Source: Prevotella sp.
GTDB taxonomy: Bacteria > Bacteroidota > Bacteroidia > Bacteroidales > Bacteroidaceae
Length of the DNA: 47,639 bases
Assembly (NCBI GenBank): GCA_017545045.1
Contig: JAFYDA010000096.1
Coordinates: 1-47,639, forward strand
Direction: 5' to 3'
In this document: positions 24,885-33,696 of the stretch, piece by piece
Numbering within the stretch: the first letter of the stretch is position 1
Layout: every line of letters starts with the position of its first letter
Made by a program: the position numbers and the translations under genes
The notes under the pieces: model-generated
What the model saw: only the letters and a program-made list of their open reading frames with translations
The model's database searches: none
What the model was told of the DNA's origin: nothing

Positions 24885-25343
24885 TTACTTCCCGAATAAG
24901 GTGGAGTATAAAGGTATTTCTGTTAAGAAACAGTATGACTGTCTTTCGTAATCTATCTGACAGCAATAGTGTTGAAGACCATTGCTGACGATGAGATAAT
25001 TTGCATGCAGCAGAAGATTATAGACTGAAATCTGGTCGAATGTCTTCTGCTGTATTTTTATGTGGGGAGCTTTGTATTCAATGATCATGCGGGGCTGGAG
25101 TTCTTTATTATATAATACGGTGTCGCAACGAAGATGCTTGTCGCCAATGTGAAATTCCGTCTCGTTGACCAATAGGGTCTTGGGATATCCCATGTGTTCA
25201 ACAAGATAGTGGGTGAAATGCTGTCGTACCCACTCTTCGGGGGTCAGTGCAACGAATTTGCGGCGCAGAAAGTCAAAAATCATGGTTTTTCCATCGCGCT
25301 CCGTCACATTTATTTCGTATTCTGGTAGGTTTAATCGAATCAT
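24885..25343 (-). CDS. Stand-alone HsdR N-terminal (PD-(D/E)XK) domain protein
   Basis: 152 residues. It matches the N-terminal domain of type I restriction endonuclease R subunits (HSDR_N_2): NVTERDGKTMIFDFLRRKFV, WVRQHFTHYLVE, then the nuclease core RCDTVLYN...MIIEYKAP with the Asp and the ExK triad. The helicase part of HsdR is wholly absent and no M or S gene is adjacent. It sits between the zinc-ribbon gene and holA, a position I believe is common in Bacteroidales, which suggests a conserved housekeeping nuclease rather than a defence fragment. It shares overlapping promoters with holA. Confidence 0.8.
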   Translation of the reverse strand: MIRLNLPEYEINVTERDGKTMIFDFLRRKFVALTPEEWVRQHFTHYLVEHMGYPKTLLVNETEFHIGDKHLRCDTVLYNKELQPRMIIEYKAPHIKIQQKTFDQISVYNLLLHANYLIVSNGLQHYCCQIDYERQSYCFLTEIPLYSTLFGK

Positions 25344-25348
25344 TTTTG

Positions 25349-25367
25349 TATTTTTGCAGCAAAATTA
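25349..25367. promoter_or_regulatory. Overlapping divergent -7 elements (HsdR-N gene / holA)
   Basis: Plus: TAttTTTG (25349-25356) for holA. Minus: TAatTTTG (25367-25360) for the nuclease-like gene, which leaves only a very short leader. The two boxes lie three bases apart. Confidence 0.5.
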
Positions 25368-25390
25368 CAAATTATATCTGAAATAATATC

Positions 25391-26419
25391 ATGGCAGAGG
25401 CTAAAATTGCTACCTACGATAGTATCATGAGTGAGTTGAAGGCTCACCAATATCGCCCGCTCTACTACTTGATGGGTGAAGAGTCGTACTATATCGACAT
25501 GATCAGTGACTGGATAGCAGACAATGTGTTGCAGCCTGAAGAACGAGACTTTAATCAAACGGTCTTTTTCGGCAGTGACGTGACTGCCGCTCAAGTGGCA
25601 GATGCTGCCCGACGCTATCCGATGTTGGCCGAATATCAGGTTATCATCGTCAAGGAAGCCCAGAACTTGAAACAAACAGACCAATTGGAAAAGTATTTCA
25701 AACAGCCCATGAAGTCAACCATTCTTGTGATGTGTCACAAAAATGGTACCATTGATGGCCGTAAGCGTGAGTATGTGAAAGCCATTCGTGAGGCAGGAGT
25801 TCTTTTTGAAAGCAAAAAACTGAGTGACCGTGAGTTGGCTTCCTTCATAGAAAAGTACCTTGATAATAAACAAGTGAGTATCGACATGAAGTCGACACAA
25901 CTGATAGCTGAGTCAATAGGAGCAGACCTGAGCCGTCTGACGAGTGAGCTGGACAAAGTGATTCTATCACTGCCTAAAGATGACAGGCGAGTGACTCCTC
26001 AGGTGGTAGAAGACCAAATAGGGGTGAGTAAGGATTTCAACACGTTTGAGTTGAGGAAGGCTATTATAGAACGTAATGTTTTTAAGGCTAATCAGATAGT
26101 GAAATATTTTGACAAAAATCCAAAAGCAGGAGGACTCTATGCATCACTCCCATTGCTCTTTAATTTCTTTCAGAATCTGATGATTGCTCACTATGCTCCT
26201 CAAAAACAAAGTCAGGAAGGGGTTGCTGCGTGGCTGGAAATGAAAAATCCATGGGCTGCAAAAGACTACATGATAGGTATGAGAAATTATTCTGGAATGA
26301 AAGTGATGCAGATAATTTCAAAAATACGAGAAATTGATGCCAAAAGTAAGGGTTTGGACAACCCAAATACCTCTCCAGAGGAACTGATGAAGGAGTTAAT
26401 TTTTTACATTTTGCACTAA
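25391..26419 (+). CDS. holA: DNA polymerase III, delta subunit
   Basis: 342 residues. The clamp-loader delta subunit opens the beta sliding clamp. Recognised by the N-terminal YYLMGEESYYIDMISDWI (the usual [FL]xGxExxLI theme), the NLKQTDQLEKYFKQP region, the middle domain SIGADLSRLTSELDKVIL and the C-terminal collar domain. AAA+ fold without a functional Walker A, as expected for delta. Divergent from the HsdR-N gene; a terminator hairpin follows at 26439. Confidence 0.92.
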   Translation: MAEAKIATYDSIMSELKAHQYRPLYYLMGEESYYIDMISDWIADNVLQPEERDFNQTVFFGSDVTAAQVADAARRYPMLAEYQVIIVKEAQNLKQTDQLEKYFKQPMKSTILVMCHKNGTIDGRKREYVKAIREAGVLFESKKLSDRELASFIEKYLDNKQVSIDMKSTQLIAESIGADLSRLTSELDKVILSLPKDDRRVTPQVVEDQIGVSKDFNTFELRKAIIERNVFKANQIVKYFDKNPKAGGLYASLPLLFNFFQNLMIAHYAPQKQSQEGVAAWLEMKNPWAAKDYMIGMRNYSGMKVMQIISKIREIDAKSKGLDNPNTSPEELMKELIFYILH

Positions 26420-26438
26420 TTCCTGCTCTAGAATAAAT

Positions 26439-26469
26439 AAAAAAGGCGCTTTTCTTGAGTGCCTTTTTT
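26439..26469 (+). terminator. Terminator of holA
   Basis: AAAAAAGGCGC / GTGCCTTTTTT hairpin with a T run on the plus strand (an A run precedes it, so it may also work leftward). Confidence 0.8.
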
Positions 26470-27100
26470 ATGCCTAAATGTCTATAATATTAGGGGTTAG
26501 CTCGTTTCCAGACTATTCAAAACTAACGTATTTGCAACTCTTTTAACCTGTCGTCAAGAATTTTTAAGTAATGCAATATTTGGCCAGTTTTTTACCGGCG
26601 AAATTTAGTATTCACTTTTATTAAGATATAAAATAGTGAATTTTGATTTGAAGATTAACCTTTGTTTGTTGTGGTTTTGATTTGTAAAACAAAACAGACA
26701 GAATGTTTTGTGAGGTTACAAAAGTGTATAAAATAAAAATCAATATGCGAATATTTTGATTTACAAAACAAGAGTGATAAATATTCAAGCAGAGTCGTTT
26801 TTGTTTAATGTATTGAAAATCTGTTCGTTATAAAAATAAGTAGCAGTAAGATTGGGATTTATTGATTTGTTTATGTTAATAAATGTACCTTTTATGCGAG
26901 AATTCACACAGATATTCATTATTATCGAATTAAAAGCCAGTTGCTTGCAAAAATCCATTTAAAAGCTGCTTTACGTCCTTTAAAGTTGTAAATATTGATT
27001 TGTATTTTGCAAACGCACATGATAGAAAATTGTCGTTTACAGATTTAGATTTTTGAATTATTAATCTATATTTATTTCTCAAAAATAATTGTTACAAATG
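26470..27100. other. Long AT-rich spacer with recurring TTTTGATTT motifs
   Basis: About 630 bases with no gene. Strikingly AT-rich compared with the flanks. TTTTGATTTGTAAAACAAAAC (26675-26695) and TTTTGATTTACAAAACAAGAG (26754-26774) are near-identical, 79 bases apart; weaker relatives are at 26641, 26872 and 26995-27013. They could be binding sites for the XRE regulator just downstream, or part of a horizontally acquired remnant. Confidence 0.5.
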
Positions 27101-27131
27101 TTGCATGTTCCGTTTTTTTGTTTTACCTTTG
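27101..27131 (+). promoter_or_regulatory. Promoter of the XRE regulator gene
   Basis: TTG (27101-27103), about 20 bases, TAccTTTG (27124-27131), 50 bases before the start codon. Confidence 0.65.
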
Positions 27132-27181
27132 TAAACTGAAACGAAATAAGCGGCGAAAGCCCTTTTTACACCTTTTGAAGA

Positions 27182-27649
27182 ATGAAAGACAGAATTCGTC
27201 AGATTATGGAGTCGCAACACATGACTCAACAAGTGTTCGCTCAGTTCATAGATGTATCACCTGCATCTCTCAGCAGTATTTACACTGGACGTACTAAACC
27301 TACCCTCAACATTGTTGAGGCTATTAAAAAGAAAATTCCTGACATCAGCGTCACGTGGTTAATGTTTGGTACTGGAACAATGTATGAAGGTCATTCAACT
27401 AATGATCCAACTCCTTCTTTAATGGGTCAGCATTCGGGTGAACAGATGATTGATTTTGAAAATTCACCCTCACCTACTCCAGAATTACCTGTTTCGTCAT
27501 CGCTGAATATGAATGGTGTGAAATCTACACGCCAAAATGTAGTGCGTGATGATTTGAAAAATGTTGACAAAGCCCAACGTCGTGTCACAGAGATTCGCGT
27601 GTTCTATGATGATCAAACTTGGGAAAGTTTTGTGCCAGCTAAAAAGTAA
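27182..27649 (+). CDS. XRE-type helix-turn-helix regulator, Bacteroidetes type
   Basis: 155 residues. The N-terminal ~65 residues are a helix-turn-helix of the lambda-repressor class: MTQQVFAQFIDVSPASLSSI then YTGRTKPTLNIVEAI, followed by WLMFGTGTMY. A Ser/Pro-rich disordered linker (about 75-110) leads to a C-terminal segment VTEIRVFYDDQTWESFVP. From memory this two-part form is widespread in Bacteroidales. DNA target and signal are unknown; the repeated motifs in its AT-rich upstream region are candidate sites. pyrK, the next gene, has its own promoter. Confidence 0.85.
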   Translation: MKDRIRQIMESQHMTQQVFAQFIDVSPASLSSIYTGRTKPTLNIVEAIKKKIPDISVTWLMFGTGTMYEGHSTNDPTPSLMGQHSGEQMIDFENSPSPTPELPVSSSLNMNGVKSTRQNVVRDDLKNVDKAQRRVTEIRVFYDDQTWESFVPAKK

Positions 27650-27662
27650 TTTATCAAATACT

Positions 27663-27693
27663 TTTGTGGGTTCATGGATTTTTCGTAATTTTG
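27663..27693 (+). promoter_or_regulatory. pyrK-pyrD promoter
   Basis: TTTG (27663-27666), 19 bases, TAatTTTG (27686-27693), 22 bases before pyrK. Confidence 0.65.
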
Positions 27694-27715
27694 TACCGTC
27701 AATATAATTAGGTAC

Positions 27716-28513
27716 ATGAAAGAATTACGAAAACATGTGCTCGACTTGCAGTTGAGACACATAGAAAGATTGCATGAACGTTATGTGCTGCTCCGACTGA
27801 CTTGTAATGATTTGTTGCCCGACATGAGGCCTGGGCAGTTTGTTGAAGTCCGTGTGGATGGCAGTCCGTCAACTTTCCTGCGTCGCCCCATTTCCATCAA
27901 CTTTTTTGATCGTGAGCGCAACGAGCTGTGGCTCTTGGTTGCTACTGTTGGCAACGGTACGAGGCGTTTGTCTCAGTTGCAGGCAGGCGATGTAGTGAAT
28001 TGCGTTTTGCCCCTAGGCAACGGTTTTTCTTCGATTGACAAAGAGAGTCATTCTGAGGGTAACTCCGTGCTTTTAGTGGGCGGTGGCGTTGGTGTGGCTC
28101 CACTGCTATATCAGGGTGCTTATTTGAAATCATGTGGTGCTAATCCTGTGTTCCTGCTTGGTGCTCGTACGAAGAAAGACCTGCTGATGCTGGACGAATT
28201 CAGGAAATATGGTGAAGTATACGTGACAACCGAAGATGGCAGTGAGGGCGAACAAGGTTTTGTAACGCAGCATTCCATTCTGCAACAGCGCCATTTTGGT
28301 TTGATACAGTCATGCGGTCCCACTCCGATGATGAAAGCAGTGGCTCGCTATGCCAATCAACAGGGCATAGAGTGTGAGGTGTCACTGGAAAATATGATGG
28401 CCTGCGGCCTCGGTGCCTGTCTGTGCTGTGTAGAGAAAACAACTGAGGGTAATCTTTGTGTCTGTAAAGAAGGACCAGTATTCAATATCAATCGATTGTT
28501 ATGGCAACTTTAA
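27716..28513 (+). CDS. pyrK: Dihydroorotate dehydrogenase electron-transfer subunit
   Basis: 265 residues. FAD- and [2Fe-2S]-binding partner of PyrD in the type 1B enzyme, passing electrons to NAD+ in pyrimidine synthesis. The FAD-binding motif FLRRPISI (about residues 59-66), the NAD-site glycines [12 protein letters not shown] (about 121-132) and the C-terminal iron-sulphur cysteines [11 protein letters not shown]...CVCKEGPVF are present. It overlaps pyrD by 13 bases, a strong sign of coupled expression. Confidence 0.95.
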   Translation: MKELRKHVLDLQLRHIERLHERYVLLRLTCNDLLPDMRPGQFVEVRVDGSPSTFLRRPISINFFDRERNELWLLVATVGNGTRRLSQLQAGDVVNCVLPLGNGFSSIDKESHSEGNSVLLVGGGVGVAPLLYQGAYLKSCGANPVFLLGARTKKDLLMLDEFRKYGEVYVTTEDGSEGEQGFVTQHSILQQRHFGLIQSCGPTPMMKAVARYANQQGIECEVSLENMMACGLGACLCCVEKTTEGNLCVCKEGPVFNINRLLWQL

Positions 28514-29409
28514 ATGTAAGCATAGGAGGCCTCACGCTGAAGAATCCAGTCATGACTGCCTCCGGTACGTTTGGCTATGGCCTTGAATTTGCTGATTTCG
28601 TACCATTGGATGGCATTGGCGGTATCATCGTCAAAGGAACGACTCTGCATCCTCGTGAAGGTAATGACTACCCCCGTATGGCAGAAACGGCCAGTGGCAT
28701 GTTGAACTGTGTGGGTCTGCAAAACAAGGGTGTGGACTACTTCTGTAAGCATATCTATCCTCAGTTGCTTCCTACGGGTGGCACGTATATTGTTAATGTC
28801 AGCGGCTCGTCACCAGAGGATTATGCAGCGTGTGCCGCCCGTGTAGATGCCTTGGAGCATATCCCTGCCATTGAGTTGAATATCTCATGTCCCAATGTCA
28901 AGGACGGCGGTATGGCCTTTGGTGTCACCTGTGCAGGAGCTGCCAGCGTTGTCAAGGCAGTACGCCAGGCTTATCACAAGACCCTCATTGTCAAGCTTTC
29001 GCCCAACGTTACTGACATCACTGAGATTGCCCGTGCCGTTGAGGCTGAAGGAGCTGACGCCGTGTCACTTATCAACACACTGATGGGTATGGCTGTCGAT
29101 ATAGAGAAGCGCCAGCGTGTGCTCTCCATCGGTACTGGTGGTTTGTCGGGACCTGCGGTGAAGCCTGTAGCCCTGCGGATGGTCTATCAGGTGGCGCGTG
29201 CCGTTAAAATCCCTGTCATAGGCCTTGGTGGTATTATGACAGCCGAAGATGCCATAGAATTCCTGATGTGTGGTGCGGCAGCCATTGAGATTGGTACAGC
29301 CAACTTCATTGATCCTGCTGTGACCATCAAGATACGCGATGGTATCAATGACTGGCTCGACAAACATGGCATAGCTGATATTCACGAGATTATCGGTGCA
29401 ATACAATAA
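28501..29409 (+). CDS. pyrD: Dihydroorotate dehydrogenase, catalytic subunit (type 1B)
   Basis: 302 residues. Oxidises dihydroorotate to orotate with FMN. Conserved start [15 protein letters not shown], the catalytic cysteine in [11 protein letters not shown] (about residue 130), substrate loop [11 protein letters not shown], and phosphate-binding [11 protein letters not shown] near the C terminus. NAD-linked type 1B, judged by the adjacent pyrK. The stop lies 7 bases before the start of the secreted lyase-like gene. Confidence 0.97.
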   Translation: MATLNVSIGGLTLKNPVMTASGTFGYGLEFADFVPLDGIGGIIVKGTTLHPREGNDYPRMAETASGMLNCVGLQNKGVDYFCKHIYPQLLPTGGTYIVNVSGSSPEDYAACAARVDALEHIPAIELNISCPNVKDGGMAFGVTCAGAASVVKAVRQAYHKTLIVKLSPNVTDITEIARAVEAEGADAVSLINTLMGMAVDIEKRQRVLSIGTGGLSGPAVKPVALRMVYQVARAVKIPVIGLGGIMTAEDAIEFLMCGAAAIEIGTANFIDPAVTIKIRDGINDWLDKHGIADIHEIIGAIQ

Positions 29410-29416
29410 CTACTTT

Positions 29417-32400
29417 ATGAAAGCTAATCTATTGATCGGTCTGATGCTGCTGATGGGCAGCGTGACGGCCTCTTCTCAGCAGCTTGCCTTCCCTGGAGCT
29501 CAGGGCTGGGGGCGTTTCGCCACTGGTGGACGCTCAGGTAGCGTCTATCATGTTACAAACCTCAATGATTCTGGTGCCGGTTCTCTTCGCGATGCCGTGA
29601 GTCAGCCCAACCGCATCGTGGTGTTCGACGTGGCTGGCATCATCCGTATCAACTCACGTATGTGGTTTGCCAAGAATCTTTACGTGGCTGGCCAGACGGC
29701 TCCTGGCGAGGGGGTTACTGTCTATGGCGACGGTGTCAGTTTTTCGGGCTCCGACAATATCATTGTTCGCTATATGCGTTTCCGCATGGGGGCTGTGGGC
29801 ACCAAGGACAAGGATGCCGGCGGCATTGCCAATGGACAGAACATGATTTTCGACCACTGCTCCTTCTCGTGGGGACAGGACGAGAATTTTTCTGTGAACT
29901 GGGACAACAAAGGTACTGCACCAAAGAACATCACCCTGATGAACTCCATTGTGGGGCAGGGATTGATGACCCATTCTGCCGGCGGACTGATGCAGGGCGA
30001 AAACATTTCGCTCTATCGCATCCTGCTGGTCGACAACTCCACCCGTAATTTCAAGGTGAAAGGCGTGAACCAGTATGTCAACAATCTTGTTTATAACTGG
30101 AAGAACTATGCCTACAACATGGGTGGTGACAGCGAGGGCGAGTCGTTTGCCAATATCGAGTCGAACCTCTTTGTGAATGGTCCTGATGGCGGTGGCAGCT
30201 GTCTGGATGGCGGAAATGCGAAGTTCCACTTCTACGGTGCTGACAACTGGCAGGACGCTAATCGCGACGGTATTCTGAATCCTACGGAGTTTACAGGCAA
30301 TGGTGGCGGTGACAGACAGTCTTCGCCCTATGATTATCCCGCATTGGAGAAATGGTCTGCTCGCGACCTTGTGGATAAGCTCCTGCCCGATGTAGGTGCT
30401 TCGCTGCCTTATCGCGATATTGCCGACTGTTATATGGTAGACGAAGTGCTGAGTTTTGGCAATCGCGGCAAGCTCATTACCAATGAAAACGAATTGCCTA
30501 TCGGTGTGCCAACCTCGTGGACGATGTTTGCTGGTGAGAAAGAAACCGACACGGACGGCGATGGCATGCCTGACTGGTGGGAGGATGCCAATGGCACAAA
30601 TAAGGCTGTGAACGACGCAATGACAAAGACGTCCAATGGTTATGTCAACATCGAAAATTATATAAATTCCATCAACAAGTCCAATAGTCAGTTCTTCCTG
30701 CGTGCCCCGCTGCTGCTGGAGCTTAGCACTTCGACGCCCAACAGCCTGTCGTTGTCGTGGAAGGACTTTACCAACGATGAGGATGGTTTCATCGTGGAGG
30801 TGAAGAAGGACGGCTCGTTCACGGAAGTAGGACGTACGGCTGCTTCATGGTTCACGATACAAGAATCGTGGTTAAGGCCGGCCACCTCCTATATTGTTCG
30901 CGTCTGTGCCTACAAAGGTGACAAGAAGTCAAAATACACCGCAGAGCTCACCGTAAAGACCCGTCCTGAGCAGACCGACATCATTGATGTGGACACCTTT
31001 ACTGGTGCTGGCGAGGGTGAATGGCTCATCAATCCTACTGATGACGAGGTTATTACGCTTACTGAAGCAACGCCCAAGACCGCTGTCGTGGTGCGTTCCT
31101 ATGCCCATGTAACACTTGATGGAGCAGGTTATATCAGTGGATCGGCTTCTATGAACAAGGCAGGCGAAGGCACACTGACTATTGTCACCCCTCAGCACTA
31201 CGAAGGTGCTACGGTGCTTCATGGCGGCGTTTACGAGTTTTCGAGTCTGAAAAACGGTGATGTGCCCAGTGGTCTCGGCCAGAGTCAGGAGTTTGCTCAG
31301 AATTGGGTCATGGATGGTGGTCTCTATCGCTACACAGGCCCGTCAACGGTCACCAACCGTTCCGCACGTCTCTATGATGCCACTGCCTTTGCTGTGGCTA
31401 ACAAGAGCGCTGTGGTCACCATGAATGGTAGCATCGAGGGTAGCGGCGACCTCATCATCGATGGTGAGGGTACCGTAGGTGTCAACACCCCTAACTTCTT
31501 TACGTTCAATGGCGACGTCGTGATGAAGGGTGGCACGCTGAAGCTCAACAGCCGTGAGATTTCCGAGGCTGGCATTGGCACTGCCTCGGCACTTGTGATG
31601 CAGGGCGGCACCTTTACGACTGTAGGCAAGAACGAGGGCAACATTACTTATAACTTCCCTATAGAGGTGCCTGCGGGTGCATCGGGCACGGTCGATTTCG
31701 ACCTCTGGAACACCAACAAGTGTCGTGTCTCAGGGCAGGGCACCCTCACCTGGAACGTCCACTATGTGCGTGAATATATTGAGGGCAACTGGGACAACTT
31801 CACGGGAAAGCTTATCGTGAAAGGCACTGGCAATGCGGGCTCCAGTCAGTTTGCTATTCGTAATGGCTCGGGCATCAAGAACGCAACGCTCCAATTGAAA
31901 GGCAACGCAGCCGTACATGGCGCCAAGACCGGTGCCACCCACTATCTTGGTGGTCTGTCGGGCGATGGCAGCACAGTGCTCGCAGGATTTAACGTCAAGG
32001 CCAAGGGTACCGGCACGTGGATTGTTGGCGGTGCCAATACCGACGAGACCTTCCGTGGCGTCATCAACGATAACGATCAAGCAGGCAGCCATCCCGGCAC
32101 CACAAATATAGAGAAACAAGGTTCGGGCGACTGGCGTCTCACGGGGGCTAACGTCTATAGTGGCACAACTACCGTGGCAAAGGGACGTCTGATAGTCAAT
32201 GGTAGCCACACTGGGGCTGGGGCTGTCACCGTACGCTCCGGCGCCACGCTGGCGGGCAGAGGTACGTTGACAGGTGCTGTCACCATTCAGAAGGGCGGCA
32301 TCCTGCAAGTTGGCGATACGCTGGCCTCCGACAAGGGACTGACTTTTAAGGGTGGTCTGAAACTGGCGAATGGTGCCATTCTGCAGCTAAACGATAAAAT

Positions 32401-32710
32401 GGCCAGCCTTTCGCGTACCGACGGAACAGTGGTCAGGGCCTTTACCGGTACGGCTACGGGCACCTTTGCAGAGATTATTCCTGCCACACCTGGTGAAAGA
32501 CAGCGATGGGACACATCGGAACTCTATTCAAAAGGTATTCTGAAAGTGGCTGATGAGAGTGATGGTATTCAGAGCACGGCTGTTTCTGTCCCTGCCGTTG
32601 ATTTCTTCAACTTAACAGGTGAGTTGACAAAACCAGTAGGCAAGGGACTGTATATCATCCGAACGACCACTGCCGACGGCAAAGTATCCTCTCGAAAGAT
32701 TGTGAAATAG
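29417..32710 (+). CDS. Secreted pectate-lyase-like protein with FN3 and autotransporter-type repeats
   Basis: 1097 residues from the ATG at 29417 (MKANLLIGLMLLMGSVTASS, a signal peptide); the upstream in-frame ATG at 29396 overlaps pyrD and breaks the signal pattern. Residues ~22-420 form a right-handed beta-helix of the PL1 pectate-lyase type: AFPGAQGWGRFATGGR, VYHVTNLNDSGAGSLRDAV, NIIVRYMRFRMG, FDHCSFSWGQDE. A calcium-type DTDGDGMPDWWED repeat follows, then a fibronectin III domain (~440-525). The C-terminal half has repeats like autotransporter-associated beta strands (GSGDWRLTGANVYSGTTTV then AKGRLIVNGS). The tail (LYIIRTTTADGKVSSRKIVK) looks like a type IX sorting domain. Probable role: degrading pectin outside the cell. 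Its place 7 bases behind pyrD is unusual for such a gene. Confidence 0.85.
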   Translation: MKANLLIGLMLLMGSVTASSQQLAFPGAQGWGRFATGGRSGSVYHVTNLNDSGAGSLRDAVSQPNRIVVFDVAGIIRINSRMWFAKNLYVAGQTAPGEGVTVYGDGVSFSGSDNIIVRYMRFRMGAVGTKDKDAGGIANGQNMIFDHCSFSWGQDENFSVNWDNKGTAPKNITLMNSIVGQGLMTHSAGGLMQGENISLYRILLVDNSTRNFKVKGVNQYVNNLVYNWKNYAYNMGGDSEGESFANIESNLFVNGPDGGGSCLDGGNAKFHFYGADNWQDANRDGILNPTEFTGNGGGDRQSSPYDYPALEKWSARDLVDKLLPDVGASLPYRDIADCYMVDEVLSFGNRGKLITNENELPIGVPTSWTMFAGEKETDTDGDGMPDWWEDANGTNKAVNDAMTKTSNGYVNIENYINSINKSNSQFFLRAPLLLELSTSTPNSLSLSWKDFTNDEDGFIVEVKKDGSFTEVGRTAASWFTIQESWLRPATSYIVRVCAYKGDKKSKYTAELTVKTRPEQTDIIDVDTFTGAGEGEWLINPTDDEVITLTEATPKTAVVVRSYAHVTLDGAGYISGSASMNKAGEGTLTIVTPQHYEGATVLHGGVYEFSSLKNGDVPSGLGQSQEFAQNWVMDGGLYRYTGPSTVTNRSARLYDATAFAVANKSAVVTMNGSIEGSGDLIIDGEGTVGVNTPNFFTFNGDVVMKGGTLKLNSREISEAGIGTASALVMQGGTFTTVGKNEGNITYNFPIEVPAGASGTVDFDLWNTNKCRVSGQGTLTWNVHYVREYIEGNWDNFTGKLIVKGTGNAGSSQFAIRNGSGIKNATLQLKGNAAVHGAKTGATHYLGGLSGDGSTVLAGFNVKAKGTGTWIVGGANTDETFRGVINDNDQAGSHPGTTNIEKQGSGDWRLTGANVYSGTTTVAKGRLIVNGSHTGAGAVTVRSGATLAGRGTLTGAVTIQKGGILQVGDTLASDKGLTFKGGLKLANGAILQLNDKMASLSRTDGTVVRAFTGTATGTFAEIIPATPGERQRWDTSELYSKGILKVADESDGIQSTAVSVPAVDFFNLTGELTKPVGKGLYIIRTTTADGKVSSRKIVK

Positions 32711-32814
32711 GCTTTGAGTAATATTACTATAAACGCGGAAATCGGAAGATGGCCGTGGGATGGCAGTGTAGTGTACTGATTTTGGTTGACAGTTTTGTTT
32801 GTTATTCCTTTGTG

Positions 32815-32925
32815 TCAGGAACCTGGTACATGACACAACTCGCATTCGTACTGATACCCCAACTCCTTGAATAAGGATATCAGCGTCTGCTCATAGCTGT
32901 CTTCAGTGAACTTGTTGGTACTCAT
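32815..32925 (-). pseudogene. hsdR remnant (N-terminal 36 codons)
   Basis: Reads MSTNKFTEDSYEQTLISLFK then ELGYQYEC before losing similarity and hitting a stop. The (F/Y)TExxYExxLIxLFxELGYxYxxG pattern is the start of type I restriction R subunits in Bacteroidetes. About 900-1000 residues are missing. It starts 4 bases after the Fic-like gene, exactly where hsdR would be. Confidence 0.7.
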
Positions 32926-32929
32926 GGGC

Positions 32930-33403
32930 CTATTGTCTTGTAAGTTCTTGATATAGCATCTGTCCCTTCACCGTCAACAAATATTTCTGGCGTGGATGAC
33001 GAGGCTTATCGGGATAGAGCAGACGGACGTAGCCCTCAGAAATAGCAGGAACAAGGTGATACTCCAAAAAGTTTTTCCTGTCTTTTAGTCCTACACCTTC
33101 TAACATATCCTTGATGCTACATTGGTTGTTTCCGATGACCTCTACCAGATTTCGAATCAACAGTTTATCTGTCTGAAGCATGTCCAGAGCCGAACTTGTG
33201 GGGGTACTTGTGGGGGTGCTTGTGGGGGTGCTTGTGGCATCCTTCCATTCTTCGGGTGGATTGATGATCATGTATCTGTTCTTTAGCCCATCTACAGCCT
33301 GCAAGCCAATAGCCACGCGCCATGCATCAGCCCTCTCTTTCTTTTGGGGCTCTCCTTGACGAATATACTCGTCAAAATTGAGATATAGTTCTTTTTCTCC
33401 CAT
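32930..33403 (-). pseudogene. Fic-type accessory gene of a type I R-M locus, internally deleted
   Basis: 157 residues. The first ~45 (MGEKELYLNFDEYIRQGEPQ then KKERADAWRVAIGLQAVDGL) match the start of Fic proteins found inside Bacteroidetes type I restriction loci. The Fic catalytic core (HPFxxGNGRxxR) is absent. The C-terminal ~90 residues (KLLIRNLVEVIGNNQCSIKD onward, ending QKYLLTVKG) form a winged helix common at the end of such proteins. The two parts are joined by a TSTPTSTPTSTPTS linker encoded by a 12-base tandem repeat (about 33198-33236). I read it as a gene that lost its middle by an in-frame deletion; a genuine short DNA-binding protein is the alternative. Confidence 0.6.
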
Positions 33404-33446
33404 TCTATTGCAAAGGTACGAAAAAATAATGAGATTCTTTATTATT

Positions 33447-33596
33447 TTAGCGTATTTCTTTTTCTACTTCATTTACTGTAATACTATCAATACACCAGAA
33501 AATGCAGAAAATCTGAAGATTCACACCTTTAGGTAATCTTTTTCCACCTTTTACTTGGGCAATATCTCCTAACTTATATTCTTTCCACTCTTCCAT
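33447..33596 (-). pseudogene. hsdS remnant (specificity subunit start)
   Basis: Forty-nine codons starting MEEWKEYKLGDIAQVKGGKR followed by LPKG, the usual start of a target-recognition domain in HsdS, then about 22 residues of unclear origin (NLQIFCIFWCIDSITVNEVE) and a stop. Around 350 residues are missing. It lies between the hsdM remnant and the Fic-type gene, as in intact loci. Confidence 0.7.
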
Positions 33597-33630
33597 AAAC
33601 GAGTTTTTACTTTTCACTCTCAATTTGCTT

Positions 33631-33696
33631 AACTTTAGGATGATTTTGCCAATTTTCTTGGGGAACTTTAGAGCGTTTCTGCCAATTTTCTTGGGG
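33631..33696. repeat. 33-base direct tandem duplication
   Basis: Two adjacent 33-base units, AACTTTAG(N)9TTGCC... and AACTTTAG..., each ending in CCAATTTTCTTGGGG, differ at only a few positions. They cover the end of the hsdM remnant, suggesting local slippage or recombination during decay. Confidence 0.75.

Noticed and set aside
29654..32308. Two ~190-codon minus-strand frames (29654-30229 and 31730-32308)
   Set aside because: Antisense shadows of the pectate-lyase-like gene without recognisable domains.
33198..33236. Possible CRISPR or minisatellite (GTGGGGGTGCTT units)
   Set aside because: The 12-base units are directly tandem with no spacers and encode the TSTP linker of the Fic-type gene, so this is not a CRISPR array.
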